Positions 28,508 to 42,732 of a stretch of 64,000 bases of DNA are shown piece by piece (the first letter of the stretch is position 1; each line of letters begins with the position of its first letter). The DNA lies in NCBI GenBank assembly GCA_037892935.1, contig JAYXKI010000002.1:2356001-2420000 (forward strand). Direction: 5' to 3'. The stretch comes from Phlebopus portentosus. Taxonomy: Eukaryota; Basidiomycota; Agaricomycetes; Boletales; Boletinellaceae. Both the position numbers and the translations under genes were made by a program. The notes beneath the pieces are model-generated. The model saw nothing but the letters and a program-made list of their open reading frames with translations. It was not told the origin of the DNA and made no database searches.

Positions 28508-31500
28508 TTATGATGGATCCGCGTGCTCCCAACTACCGTCTGCGCTAGAAGGACTCTTCGAGCCATCGGCACTCCTTGAAGCACCCGTCTCTCGTCGTAG
28601 GTCTCGTTCATTCGGCTCATCTGTATAGAGAGGCTGAGGACGCTCGTCATCGTCCAAGAATCCAGAATGGAAACCTAGCTCAGGATGCTGAGCTAAAGGT
28701 TGCCGAAGTCCAGTTTCTTCATCCGCGTATTCATCATCCGATACTTCCCCAAAGGCGTCGTAAAGCTCCTTCGTGCCCGCAGCTCGTCCTCTCCTGCCAT
28801 CAAATGCACTCATAGACATCTCGTCGTTTGCAATACTTTTATATTGCGCTCGACGAGCTGCGCGTCGTCGCCATAAGAAGTACGCGCCGCCAGCAGCACC
28901 AAAGAGGACAACACCACCCATAGCTCCGAAGAACCATTTGGAATTTGCAACGAGATTATACATCCCAGGGAACCAGCCTTCATCGGCTGTCGGTGCCATT
29001 GTCTCGCTTTCCGCTGGTGCGCTGGCGGTTGGTTCTGCAGCATCATTCTGCGCGCTCGAGAACGCCGGCTTATCAGCCTCACCTTCCGCCGTGCCATGGT
29101 CACCTGGGAGGTGCTCGGTCGGCTTAGGATGAGTCTTGGTCCTTGTTGCACTTGGCGTCGGTGGCGGTGGAATATCATATGGATCTGCCGGCGGAGGGAA
29201 AGGTGTATCGGGATCTGCGAGTACAAACGTCTCTGCGTGTGATGGATCAACACAGGAGCCCCAAAGGGTCATTTGCCATCCTAAGAAGCTGCCGCTCTGA
29301 TCTTCTGTGCCCTGATCGGACACTCGTATTGTCCAGTCCCCGATCGGATTTTCCTCCCTTCACAAGGAACAGGTAAGACCGGGCAACGATTTTGAGTGAA
29401 GATATCTTACCAATGTTTGACTGTCATAAACGTCCAGCCAGGAAAGCCATTTTTGTCCGCATCAAGCTTGCGCCTCGCGGCAAGGACACTCTTGACACCG
29501 TTCGGGCTTGTGAGTTCCACCTCAACGTCACCTCTTCGCGTGTGTTGTATCCAGACTTTGATTGTGACATGCTCGAGCGTCTCAAAATTCGTCGCCTGAA
29601 GCATATCCGACGTGACAGTGGTCTTGCTAGTCACGCCACCTGGTACAATAGCTTCGCCGCCGCTCAGGTTCCCTTCAAGCGTCATTGTCCCGTTGTTTAT
29701 CTGAATGGGTGTTGTGTGCAGCCAAGCCTGAGGTTTTACAAGTTCCCAATCTTGCGCCGCAGTGACAAATGCGTACGCGTCAAGACTTCCGTACCCATAC
29801 TTATAACTAAAGCGCCTGCCGGAGGCGGTATCCTCCCAATCAGGATCATCCGGGTTGATCATTTTCGCTGTGCGCACACAGAGATACTGAATATCTCTCC
29901 ACGTCAAATCAGGTCTACGAAGTATGAGCGACCTTGAACACAGCCGATGACAAACTGACTAACCTGATCGACAGAGCTAACGCAAGTATTCCAACAGCGT
30001 TCGGGGCAGCAGCAGATGTACCTCCATGACTGTGAGAACATTTGTTCTTTCCTACGTCCGTGGTAACCTATAAGCTTGATTCAATGCTAAGCAGCGAGTC
30101 TCATGTATGCTTGGACATACGATGTGCTTCCCACTCCCTGAACTATAACTGACTACCATATTCTGTTGCAAGAGTTAGATCTCTGTTACTGTTGGAGTTC
30201 AGATTCCGGACTTACTGCAGCGCAAGGTTCCGAGTAATAAGGATGAAGGCCCTTAAAATCAACAGCCGAGACAGTGACAGAATAGATTGAGTTGGTATAT
30301 CCGTCAAAGTTGCATTGATCGCCTTGGGCTGCTCCATTCCCACTTGCGAACACAAAAACTGTAATTTGATTCTGTCAGCAAGAGAGACTGCAAGATTGAA
30401 GGGCACTCAAGACATACTTGAGCCTTTCCCTCCGCGACCATTCAGAATACCATTGACTACAGCTTTCTGAATGAGATAACTTGGACCCTCCATTGAACGA
30501 CCGTCATCTGATGGTCCCCAACTACAGCTATAGATCGACGTGTTCTGGAATCCGTAATTGAGCGCAGCAGCCTCGTCCACATCAGAAATAGGACCAGATC
30601 TAAGAGCTCGTCAGATGAACAGTAAGCTATCAAAGTATTCGCTGCTTTGTACATACAAGATCCTTATTCCAGCAACTTTGGAGTCGTAAGCGATTCCAAC
30701 GCCACAGACATCGTTCTTAACTGCGGCAATTTGTCCGGCACAGCGCGTGCCGTGGTGATCGTCAAATAACATCGGTTTTGGTAAAGGAACGTGAAGATTA
30801 AAATCGTACGAATTGTCCGCATCCTTGACGGAGTAAAATGTAAATTGGCTCGAAGTTCCAACGAGAAACAACATAACTCACGAAGTTAGGCGCCAGGTCA
30901 TCACTCTCAAAGTCTAATCCATCATCAACTAAGGCAGAGATAATGCCTTCTCCCGTAATGCCCATATCCCATACAGGTGCAACATTCACCATATGAACGG
31001 GATTCTCGTCGTTCACGAGATGCCACTGATCACCAAATAGCGGGTCTGTTATTCCTTCTCTTTCCGCGATGACTTTTGATGTCATATTAGTCCAGTCACC
31101 AGCTTGCGGTTCCCTCAGCAAAGAATCATCACGTTTAACCCGCTTTCGAGGGATCTGTCGTGCAAGGTGTTTGACGGACCTCGAGATCCGTAGAATTTCT
31201 GGTTTGTAACTGTAGAGCGTTGGATCTAGAGACCGTTTCCGCACAAGTGCATCAAGCACCTCCACCTCTCGACTATGAATGCCAGCGTGTCGCGGTCTCC
31301 GGAGAAGCCAATGGTCACGAAGCTGGCCCGCTTGTTCGACCAGTTCAAGATTCAATGTATCAAGGACGTCTCGAAGAGGTACCGTCGGATCATGCTCCAG
31401 CACGAAATAGTCGTACGAATCATAATCTCTCTTCGTTGGATGTGATACTGAGGACGACACCGAGACATGAAAAACGATCGTGTGAAGCAAAGCTACCAGA

Positions 31501-31523
31501 GCTAAAGGAAGAGGAGACCTCAT
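28508..31523 (-). CDS. KEX2: Kexin (KEX2) furin-type proprotein convertase
   Basis: A Ca2+-dependent subtilisin-like protease of the late Golgi that cuts after paired basic residues. The start at 31523 gives a signal peptide (MRSPLPLALVALLHTIVFH). A prodomain with LVEQAGQLRDHWLLRRP leads to a basic cleavage region (RQIPRKRVKRD, about 31130). Catalytic Asp lies in SALVDDGLDFESDDLAPN (about 30920), His in DDHHGTRCAGQI (about 30750), the oxyanion Asn in SGNGAAQGDQCNFDGY (about 30330), and Ser in HGGTSAAAPNAVG (about 30010). The P domain follows (29907-29300), then a Ser/Pro-rich stalk, one transmembrane helix (FFGAMGGVVLFGAAGGAYFL, about 28940-28880) and an acidic cytosolic tail. About eight introns. 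Complete and apparently functional. Confidence 0.96.
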
Positions 31524-31785
31524 AGTGAGGATTGGAGAACGACCGAGTTGATTGCGTCTGTTGCTTGTCGATCCGGGAGAGCACGTGGGAATCTGACTAC
31601 ATAGTACTGTATGTTTGATATTTTTATTTTGCAACAAATCCAATATTTGGTATACAATATACTAGATATACATATGAATAAGACAGACCAGCGATTCATG
31701 TTGCACGTCCTATTAACTGACGAAAACATAAGCAGGTGACGTAAATAACAGGGTGAGACGGGAAAGGAATTTAAAGCAACCGACT

Positions 31786-34700
31786 TTACGTCGGAGTATC
31801 GACAGCTTCGCAGCCAGTCAGTGCGTAGAGCACTCTCCTCTCATCACCGTCTCTAACTTCCCAGCTTTTGATTGCAAGGTCAAAGTAAGGACCAAGCTCT
31901 GGTTCGATATCATCACCGCGCTTAGCTGCTTCGTGTACCTCAACCAAATTTCCAAGGCAACCTCGCAATCGTCGCTTCACCGCCAACAAAGCATCGTTGT
32001 TCTCTCTTAAATCGCAGGGCTTCAAACCAAGAAGGAAATATTTCTGTGCGACAAAGAGTGTCACATTTCTCTTGTTCGATTAAACCACAGATACGCGTAC
32101 TTACAGCTTCAGATCCTACATTGACCAAAAGCGTCTCCCCTTCTTCATCTCCAAGTACGAAATAGAAGTCGAAGGCCCATTTGACGTGTTCTGCCATGAA
32201 GTCTTCACATTTCACGCAAGCATTTCGCTCGTCCGGAATTCTGGAAAGAACGTCAGTCGTTGGCACATCGCAAGTACATCTAGCGCACTCACTTGGTGTT
32301 ACAACTGGTACACCACCGAATAGTGAAATCGACCATGTCAATCGGGAAGAAGTCTGTGATATGCGCAATCAGACGGAACTTGTTCGGGCACTTTTGCGTT
32401 GACACGATTTCCCTGATCGACGATTTCGGTTGGTCCGTATGCCGAGATTTAATGGTCTGCGATGTCATAATGGGAGCTTCATCCTTGCGCGTTTTTGACA
32501 ATGGTGCACTGGTCCGCCGTTCAATTATGCCGGAAGTCACGAAGTCTCTTTTTCGTCTGGAAATAACCGTGAACCGGGAGAAACTCTGTCCGAGGCTCAA
32601 AAACACGTACTGTAGCAGCGCAAGAACAGCTTCATTGTCAGTTTTCTTGACGTTCATCCTCGTGATGCGCTTATCCGCAAACTTGAGGTTACCTCTTAAC
32701 CCGCTCTCATGGTGATCCTTAATACGGACATCGCTAAAGGAGTAAACGCCACCGATCTCCATATCACGAACGAGTTCATGACCGTCCCATGCAGTGATCT
32801 GAAGCACGGTCAGGGGTGACTCATTAAGCTGCGCCCTGAGTCGCTCCGGCTTAAACGATGATAGATTCGGATTGTCCGTATAGTCAGTCATGTATAGGTC
32901 TGTCACCGCATCTCGTGGCTTCGCTTTGTAAATAAGCTGCCACAGATGTTGTCAAGTCAAGTAGCTTCAAGTAAATGAATAAAAGCACCTCTGCGATAAT
33001 GTTGTAGTGTCCTGTTGTCAAAATATCCGATATCACGCATTCCGAAACTTCAATTTGCTCCGGGTTTTGCGGATTGTCCTTGAGATATGCTTGTTTTCGC
33101 CTTCCAAAAGTCAAACCTGACGCAAAGGCGAAGTCTTATGATGAACTCACTTCAATAACTCGCATAGATGGAGGTCATTTTCATCCTCGACTTCATGTAG
33201 GCGCGCAGCGTAGAGATCCGCCTCCACGTAGCCAAGGCTGCTAATTTTCAAGCGCATGTTCTTAATAGACCAGTACGTCGCAGGCTTGATAGAATCAAGC
33301 AGTGCAGGGTCAATCCTGTCAGTTGACGCATGTACGGCCCATTGTCCATAGTAACCTTCGGTACTACGTTGCGGATGGGGAGTGTAGTCGGAAAAGAAGA
33401 GCATAGTTTGGCCTCGCTCGACTTCCTCGATTTTTAAAATCTGAAATCTCACCGTAAACTACCGTACGGCGGCTCTGAAACTCCTCTTACCTCAACCGTG
33501 GCGTTGAAAAACTGGTCAACGTCACAACTTCCGATCAAACGATGCTCCAATCGCCGACGAGAGTAGTCTGCAACATGAATCGCCCCACTTTCCTGCTCTT
33601 CCTTTATCGCCTGCCACCAATCGCCTAATTGCGCGAGATACTGTATCTCGGCCTCCATTGGTTGGTAAGAGGCACTGAATGCTGGATTATAGGAACTTTG
33701 CGGAACGTCGGTGACTGCGTCGGGGTAATACAGCTTGCCGGTATCAGGATTGTATCCAACCCATCTGAGTTTATCCGGATACAACGTTCCGTTTACATTC
33801 GAGTGCCACTCCGTCGTCTTCACATTTCGCAGTAGCAGAGTGTGACCCTTCAGGGACGTCGGCAACAGATGTTCAAAACCAGGTTTCATAAAACATGTCA
33901 CTTTGAAGCCTGTGCCACCTTGGAATCTTGACGGATCAACGAGCGTAACGGTGAGACTAAAATCTGAGTAATACTGAATTAACACAACTTCTGTTCCGTT
34001 TGAAAGAGACGCACCGCCTGCTCGAGTCCTTGCGGGTAGTCCAATATCGGCAACAACTCCTATCACATTGATAAAATTATTCACTCTTAACGATTCCAGC
34101 GGCGGATAAGCGCAACTCTGAAATTGATTAGACAAGGGAACAACAGACGAGGGAATTGACACATACTCCTGTCGTAAGACCAGCAATTAGATCCAGAGCA
34201 GGGTTGCGTTTAGCAATCTCCGGAGTGGCTTGCTCGGTTTGTCGTGCCAGTTCCCTTCTTCGCTTTTTTTTTTCTCGTGCAGATAGTCTCGGTCCTTTAG
34301 TAGACTTTGCTTCTCGAGAATCTGAGCCAGATTCTGCGGCAATCTCCCGCAAGCGATAGTGCCGTGTATCTCTTTTCTTCGGCTTCTTTGCCCTCTGTCC
34401 AGGTCCAGTTACGGATTCGTCATCTGAATCATCTGTATGTACCGGACGCTTCTCGGCCAAGTTAATCGTGTTCTGGTTGAGATTTTGCACGTCCACGTCC
34501 ATCGCGAGGTCTTCATTATCGCCATTCCCGTTACTGATGGTGATGGATGACTCTGAAGGCACGCTGCCATCGACCCTTCTAGGAGTCTCAGGGAAAGGGG
34601 ATGAGTGGGATGAAGAGCTCGGAGCTTGTAAACTATCAGCTCGGGTCGGCGTACACCGTCTGTCGCTGCTTGTATCTTGCGAAGACAAGAACCAGTCCTC

Positions 34701-35263
34701 ATCTTGCTGCTCGTTCTCGTCGTGCGTGTGCTCTAAAATATTTATGAAGTCGCGCCATATCAGTCAGATACCGTAGAAGCAGCGCAATGAACAGCACCTT
34801 GCCAAGAATCTATGACTGTACTTTCGTCAACGTTTCTCCTGTCAACAAATTGAATAGTGGCTCCATCATGAAATACAAGATGGAAATGCATGTATCCCGG
34901 TACAGATGTTCCCGCTTTCGTCTTGATTGCTCGAGCGCCTCGTAACGATATTTTAACAAATTGGCCAATCACGAATTGAAAGCGATAGTAATCCGAAGCT
35001 GAGATGGATATCTTGAGTTGTATCATCGCATGGCCATCCTGAGTCTTGATCTGAGCTTCGCTTTTCTGTTTGCTTGCAAAGACCATGAAAACGACGCCAG
35101 ATATCCACCCCAGTTCCAAATTCTCGCTCTCGTTCTCTACGACCCGTTCGATATCTGACCACTGAACTTCCCTTGACTGATCATCGAAGTATTCGATCGC
35201 CGAGATTTGCGTTTGTCCTACGGGGCCACCGCTGCCTGCTTGAACCATTGATCTTGCCACCAT
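31786..35263 (-). CDS. POT1: Telomere end-binding protein POT1 with extra N-terminal OB-like domain
   Basis: Binds single-stranded telomeric DNA within shelterin. The first in-frame ATG is at 35263 (MVARSMVQAGSGGP). Residues up to about 34790 form an extra OB-like domain (WISGVVFMVFASKQ ... YYRFQFVIGQFVKISLRGA). After an intron joining WQ to EHTHDENEQQ comes a long basic/Ser-rich linker. The Telo_bind OB fold (about 34120-33700) contains NNFINVIGVVADIG and LLLRNVKTTEW, and a POT1PC-like second OB follows (about 33560-32890). The C-terminal part has a zinc-ribbon pattern CTSC ... CVKC (about 32310-32210) like RPA1/POT1 C-terminal domains. The stop is at 31786. Intron phases join all parts into one frame, so I read it as a single gene. 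The extra N-terminal OB is known from Ustilago Pot1. Confidence 0.8.
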
Positions 35264-35410
35264 CGGTTCTAGAAAGCGTGGAGTTCTCAAACATAGACCT
35301 TTCGGAGGGTCACGCTACGTGAAGTGAAAACACAGGGTGTGACACAGCGCGTTTCTGTCACACTTACTTTTCGTCACGGATAACTTGATCTCTTTATCTG
35401 TAGCGCTCAC

Positions 35411-37187
35411 ATGTACTTTTATCAAGTGGGCGGACTCAACTCTCATACGTATCATTGGTAGGTAGCTTATGACTCAAGAATTTCGACTCTAATCAATTGC
35501 TTCAGGTTCCGCTATGATACGGGTGCACTCGCCGAATGCGTTTTCTCTGCTTTATCCGCCCAAACGAACGCCGATGCGGACGAGAAGAAGAATGAAATCG
35601 AGCTGGTTCTTGGGATCGTGGATACAGGAGCATCCTACTTACTTGTTACTGACTCGCAAATGAAGACGATTATTCGTTTCCGAAACCTTGCGAGGCCTTG
35701 GGCTCCGCGCCATGCGTCACACTATGCGTCCCTTTCTCCCATCACATTTCGCTCTTCTGCAGAACTTTATGCAAAACTCAAAGCTTATGATCAGAACGCC
35801 AGGAAGAAGAAATCTGGAAGGCCACAAGGCCAAGATACATCACCGGCAAATAAAATGTTCAATCAGTATAATTCAGCTCGAGCGTTCTTTGAACATCAGA
35901 GGTATGTGATAGACTTCCGTAGCAACTGATCGTTGACTTCTCTCGACACTCTTACCACAGGGTGCTCTGGTATGCGACACAGAGTCCCATCGATATCAAT
36001 AAATATGGACTATGCGAACTTCCCACATGGATTGCATCCACCTCTTTTGTTTCTCTCACGACCGAGATCTGGCAAAAAGAGTCAATTGAAAAACGAAGGA
36101 AAGATCCTACAATACTTTCGCTTGAGCTCGCATCTGTCACATGCATTGCATTTGAGCGGGATGATTATGCGAGCAAGATATCGCATTCGATTCGAGTGAA
36201 AATCAAAGAGCATTCACTCATGGCCAATGGTCCCTCCATGGTACTTATTCATTACTCCTTCATAGAAGTAATTTCTTTTAATTTCTTACATCATAGCCTA
36301 GAAACGATACTTCTTTAGAAGTAGTCAAGGCTGCAGATCTCGGGAGACGCTTGAACGATTTCTTTGAGGCGATCGACTCGAAGCAGGCCTTGTTACTCGT
36401 TTACGACGCAGAGCAAACTCTTAGCTCCCTGAAGAAACTGGGAGTTGATGTCAGTCAATATCAGACAGGCATAGGGACGCTACTTTATGGGCAAGGTCCA
36501 AAGCAAGAAGAGGTAAAAGAAGTTCCTCCACATTCGAGCACTTGGGGTGCGAAACCGTTCTTCGCGGAGGAACATCGCGCACGCTCTCGTTCACCCAAGC
36601 GTCACTGTTCCTACCCTCGCCGGTCTAGGTCGCCTCTGTCTATCCGTGATGTCGACTCTAAACCTTACCACGCAGTGAAGAAAGAAGAAGAGTCTGAAGA
36701 TGACGACGAAGTTGAAGATGGCGAAGAAGCAGACTCTCCCCCGACCAAGGTCTACGTCATTGACGTGCTCTCTCTCTTCCTTGCCGTGAGCAGATTTGCT
36801 CCTGGAGGTGTCAAGGGTCTTCATGATTTGGCCGCTCGCTTGGGAATTCCAAAAGACCGTAATGGGAATGAATCCCAGTATGCTCTCTGTCTATCTGGAA
36901 GCGTGTAACCATGCTAATCTCTGTACAGCCTTCTCATTGAGGCGTGGAGGAGCATGGCTTCGGGTAAGGCCATCGACGAACAGCATACCGAAAGGTCATC
37001 CTCAAGGGCGTTCGCTGCCGCGCCTCTCAGAGTCGAATCCGGTCTCGCGGACCATGACTCGGACGAAGAATTCGATCCAAACGATATCGTCGTCGACCGA
37101 AACAGGCCTCAACATCCGCTGCCCGTCTTTAGCGGTGGTTTACGTCCTCCGACCGATGATTACGACTCTGACGACTCTGATTATTGA
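35411..37187 (+). CDS. Gfd2/YDR514C-like RNase H-fold protein, active-site residues degraded
   Basis: The ATG at 35411 gives MYFYQVGGLNSHTYHW, joined by an intron to FRYDTGALAEC. The order of segments (N-terminal domain with VTDSQMKTIIRFR, the linker KMFNQYNSARAFFEHQ, an RNase H-like core, then VYVIDVLSLFLAV ... GVKGLHDLAARLGI and GNESQYAL) follows the fungal Gfd2/YDR514C-like family. Family members carry Asp-x-Glu after the linker and a GND motif near the end. Here those places read ATQSP and GNE, so exonuclease residues seem lost. The C-terminus is acidic (DDYDSDDSDY). The join near 36865-36945 could not be phased with a canonical intron of normal size, so the last exon boundary is uncertain. 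Divergent from POT1, with 147 bp between starts. Confidence 0.65.
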
Positions 37188-37587
37188 CATGGAACATGAC
37201 TTAGTATCTCTACATCTGTATTTTCGATGTTGCCTTTTTCTTGAAGCCGATTCTGATGCCTGCTTTCTTGCTTTCTCTTGCTGTATCCGTGCAAATGTCT
37301 CTTAGAATTATGTATTTTTACAACCATGATTTTGTGTGTAAAGTATTCAACTTATTGCTGGGCTTTCCTGATTAGACAAGCCGCGACACCAGTTCAGTAC
37401 ACGCAACGCGCAATACTTTGTTACTCACCACATCCCGTCTCATAGAGCAACCATACATTTTCCTCTCTCAAGCTCGCCTCTTTCCTGCTCAGCTGGCTTG
37501 GAGACTATTAGCTGTGTAACGCAGGGCGGCACAGAGAAATAATACCGCATATCGAATTTCAGAAGAACTTGAGAGCGAGCACCGAGA
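37188..37587. other. Intergenic region upstream of YPT6
   Basis: This stretch holds the 3' end of the Gfd2-like gene and the promoter of YPT6, which lies head-to-tail. It is T-rich near 37210-37350. I see no gene, repeat or RNA in it. Confidence 0.5.
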
Positions 37588-38529
<942 letters not shown>

Positions 38530-38664
38530 ATGGAGTTTATATACTAGTACAAGCACTTTTTTCCTGTTTATAGTACATCTCTTCCTACTGTTATATGTAT
38601 CGGATACCTCACACGACCAAAAAGTACGACAACTCGGCGTCCAGACATCGACATTGCACCTTTC

Positions 38665-40086
38665 TCACCCACGGTTCATCGTGTTTCCAGCGCCGCGAGG
38701 ATGCGTATCTGTGAACCGAGCCCATCGTTCATCCTCAAGTCTCTTCTCTTCCGCCTTCTCTTCGCCGAAGCGTGAACCTTCCATCTCTGCGTCGATAGCT
38801 AATTGCTCCTTCCTCGTCGGACCTGCAGCAGACTGTGGCCTGCGCGGAAAATTTAGCACGCCTCCGTATCAGCGTTCTGAGTTTGACGCACCCTCCACCG
38901 CTTATGATATTTCCTCTCCGACGTTCTTCCTCCAGGTATTGGTCAACGGTCATAGTTGGCAGACGATGATCTGGACGGAACACTCCGCTTTCCAGGCGCG
39001 CACGTTCCTCGGCGCCGGCAGGGAGGATGGTAAATGGTCGAAGTGGCTATTGTATAAATTATCAATTAAAATAAAAGAACCCAGAGAATTCTTGAAAGAA
39101 CTCCACCTTGCCATGAACATCTAACAAAGGGCCTTGCTTGTTCAAAAGCGAATTGGACGGCGCTTCAAGTCTCCAATTCTCGTCCTCAGAGCTCTTCTCC
39201 GACATGGTACGTTCTTCACGTTCTTCCCGCGGAGCCTTTGCAAGAAGCTCAAGTTCCTGATTCATACTTTCAAAGTGCGCCGCCGTCTGCGCCCACTGGA
39301 GTCTCAAGAGCAAAAGTGTAGTTTCACGTATTGCATCTTCACTATCCTCTTCTTGACTTGCTGATGTGGTAAGGATTGAATCGACAAGATCGTAAGCGTT
39401 TGATGTATTGGCTTCAGAAAGTCGGCGACCGGATCTCAGGGCCTACAAAAATACTAAATACTGCCGTCACAAAGAGAAGAAGATGGCTCATGACTCACAC
39501 TGATCCTGTTCTTTATCTCTTTCTCCTTCTTGAACTGGGCAATCTTGACCTCTCTGCGTTTCAAAGCGTCGGAGATGACTGACGCCTTCTGTCCGTATAA
39601 CTTCTTCTCCTCTTCCGGAATAACGTTGTAGCTACCTAACAATGATACGAACGCTCTGAAATGAGCCTATCCCCCAATTGAGCATGATACAGGCAGTTAC
39701 TTAGTAATGGTCATACCTGAGCTCTTTGCAAACGCCTAAGCCGGTCGTCCCGTTCAGTCGCTCTTGCATTTGACTCCAATTCTCCAAGAGCAAATGGTAC
39801 GGTCATATACACTAAGTCCCTCGTCGCGACTTCATCTAGGCTTTCATTTGGACTGAACAAGCCCAGATCTTGTATGCGGGACAATAAGAGGTTGAGGTCT
39901 TCCAAGGCAGATTCTACGAGTTTCTGAGAGGCAAAAAGCATTGATTATGTTGTGAGGTCGAGCTTAGCCAGAAAGGCCGCCGACCTGAGTTTCATCGTCA
40001 ATTGTTGGAAGAGAGGATGCTCTTGAAGCCGTCCTGAGAGCCCGCGAATAAAGAGCTTGAAGAGGAATAGACGGTTCAGAGGACAT
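38665..40086 (-). CDS. TAP42: TAP42-like PP2A-associated regulatory protein
   Basis: This binds type 2A phosphatase catalytic subunits and acts in TOR signalling. The ATG at 40086 gives MSSEPSIPLQALYSRALRTA. After an intron, KLVESALEDLNLLLSRIQDLGLFSPNE and DLVYMTVPFALGELE match the TAP42/alpha4 helical domain, followed by LGSYNVIPEEEKKLY and the charged REVKIAQFKKEKEIKNRI helix. The C-terminal half (38983-38665) has MTVDQYLEEERRRGNIISGGG and the conserved basic tail with DERWARFTDTHPRGAGNTMNRG. About four to five introns. Its start is only 128 bp from the divergent MTHFR start. Confidence 0.92.
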
Positions 40087-40214
40087 GATAGTTCAGTGAG
40101 AAAGAGCCAGGGAATTGTGCTGACGGGACCGCATACTTCTTACGCGACCTCGGATATAGCTTACTACGCGCATACCGGGAATGTTTATTTCATCCTGTGT
40201 TGGCTTGTGCCACC

Positions 40215-42592
40215 ATGAAGCTCTCACAAAAGATAGCAGCACACAGCTCGTCGCGCCCGTTCTTTTCGCTTGAGTTCTTTCCACCGCGAACAGATGTGGT
40301 ACGTTCGAATACACAATCGTTGTTCATGAGTGAAACTAAAATTTCCTCAGGGCTTTGCAAATCTACTCTCTCGTATATCGAGATTGTCTGAGCTGAACCC
40401 AATTGCTGTCACCGTTACATGGGGCGCAGGTGGTTCAACTCGAGAAAGGAGTCTTGATCTTGCCGAAGTTACTCAGACGGAACATGGCCTCGATACAATT
40501 CTGCATCTCACCTGCACGAATATGGAGCAGGGCTGGTGGACGATGTTCTACGAGTGAGTTACTTCTGCTTTCGTCCGGATTATATTACTGAGTGATTCCA
40601 GAAAGCCAAGGAGAAGGGTATTGAGAATATCTTGGCTCTGCGAGGAGGTTTGAATTTCTCTTCATGTTGAAAGCATGGTCGGCAGGATAAACCAGTGCGT
40701 CTCTAGACCCGCCCCGAGGAGACGAGTATTGGATACCAACGGACCCGAGATTCACGCACGCTATTGATCTTGTCAAGTATATCAAGTCAACTCCAGAATT
40801 CTCTTCTAGTTTCTGCGTCGGAGTCGCAGGTAATGCTCAATCACTTACGGTATTGAACCATCATGCTGATTTTTTGTTGACTCAGCGTATCCTGACGGAC
40901 ATATTGATTCCGACGTCGATGAAGACACTGAACTAGAGTATCTCAAGGAAAAGATTGATGCTGGAGCTGAATTTATTGTCACTCAGCTCTTCTACGATGT
41001 CGACGGATTTCTGAACTGGCTAAGAAAAGTAAGGGCAAAAGGTACGGTACAGCGTATATGAGACCTTTTATCCACCTGAGCTACGATTTAGGAATTTATG
41101 TTCCTGTGATACCTGGAATCATGCCTTTACAAAGTTACGCAACCTTCCAGCGACTAACAAAACTGTGTGGGACCAAGATCCCTTCGCAACTGAATCTTGA
41201 TCTCGAACCCATTCGAGTAAGCGAACGGAGGACATAATGGTTTCTGCCTTTCATTTACTTATTTAAATATTCTAGCACGATGACCAAAAAGTAAAGGATT
41301 ACGGGGTGACCTTAGCGACGGAGATGGTACAGAAACTCGTTAACGACGGCGATGTCAAAGGAGTTCACTTTTGCACGCTAAACTTGGAGCGAAGCGTCCG
41401 AAAAGTCCTTGAAGGTCTTCAATGGGTTGGAGGCTCTCCAAGAATCGCCAATCGACTGATAATTGTTCGTGTTCTTTTCCTCATTTCTAAAATCCTGCAT
41501 AGTAATTTCGGAACAGGATGGAGACGTGACACCACACGAACCTCCAGAATTCGTCATAAATCCAGCAGATGCTGCGCACACCTTTACGGACAAGTTGAAG
41601 ACTATTCCTTTACCTGAGATACCCGAACCGGGTAAAGGAGAACTCGTCAGCGCATCGACCTGGGATGAATTTCCGAACGGGCGGTTTGGTGACTTCAAGA
41701 GCCCCGCGTTTGGCCTTCAGTCGGATCCGTGGAATTCAGGCGCGCCTAACATACTCGGTGTATCGGTAAAAGAAATCAGTTTCATTTTGAGAAGAACAAA
41801 TGCTGAAATGCATATAGAGAGCTGAAGCATTAGCACGGTGGGGAAGTCCAAAAGATGCATCAGACCTCACCGATCTCTTCCTAGCCCATCTCCACTCAAA
41901 AGTCACTTCTACGCCCTTCTCGCCTTACCCACTCTCCCCAGAATCACAGCTCATCCTCCCTTACCTCGAGTGTCTCACCCGTAGAGGCTGGTGGACACTC
42001 TTCTCTCAGCCTGCCATCGACGGTATCAAATCCGATGATGAGATTCATGGTTGGGGACCGCCTGACGGATATGTCTTTCAGAAGGGATTCGTCGAGTTCT
42101 TTGCAGAGAAAGAGGACGTGGATCGTTTAGAGGAAAAGATACTAAATAGAGGAGGTGGATGGGTAGATTTCTTCGCTGCGAACGAAGCGGTTTGTATTTC
42201 AGATTTATTGCATTCTCCACGCCCCTTGTGGCTGACAATCTTCTTTGAAGGGCGACTTGCGAACCAACGTTCCGGAAGGTGGGCGAAACGCTGTAACTTG
42301 GGGCGTCTTTCCAGGTCAAGAAATCGCACAATCGACAATCATTGAACAGGATTCTTTCCTCTCGTGGAAGGTATGTCTCGCCCTGACCATCCCGTCATTA
42401 ATAACCCTATCCAATTTTCCCTCGTAGGAGGAAGCATTTTCAATATGGGAACAATGGTCGTTATTATATCCACCAGACTCGCAAGAACGTTATCTCCTCG
42501 ACTCCGTGAGGAAGGAACGGTGGCTTGTCAGTGTGGTCCACCATAATTATAAGGAACCATCACAGCTATGGACGTTCATCTTGGATGACTAG
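40215..42592 (+). CDS. Methylenetetrahydrofolate reductase
   Basis: Reduces 5,10-methylenetetrahydrofolate to 5-methyltetrahydrofolate for methionine synthesis, using FAD. The ATG at 40215 gives MKLSQKIAAHS, followed by SLEFFPPRTD. The TIM-barrel catalytic domain shows VTWGAGGSTRERSLDLA, HLTCTNM, GVAAYPDGH, FIVTQLFYDVD, PGIMPL and VHFCTLNLERSV. The C-terminal regulatory domain (about 41520-42592) has WDEFPNGRFGD, GWGPPDGYVFQKGFVEFF and the end VHHNYKEPSQLWTFILDD. At least eight short introns. This is the eukaryotic two-domain form; whether it is the MET12 or MET13 paralogue cannot be decided here. Confidence 0.95.
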
Positions 42593-42732
42593 GATATGGA
42601 TGAGTAATATGCATATAGACTATTGGATTAAGATTAAAAGTACATAGAACATAAGATCTTGTATACTTACTTTGATGCAATGCAGATGAGAGGCTAGATG
42701 ATACACTCGACGCATCTTTTAGGCATATGATC

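Noticed and set aside
31786..35263. Splitting POT1 into two genes (N-terminal OB protein and POT1)
   Set aside because: Canonical introns join the pieces in phase (WQ to EHTHDE, and TTG to SCAYPP), with no promoter-like gap between them.
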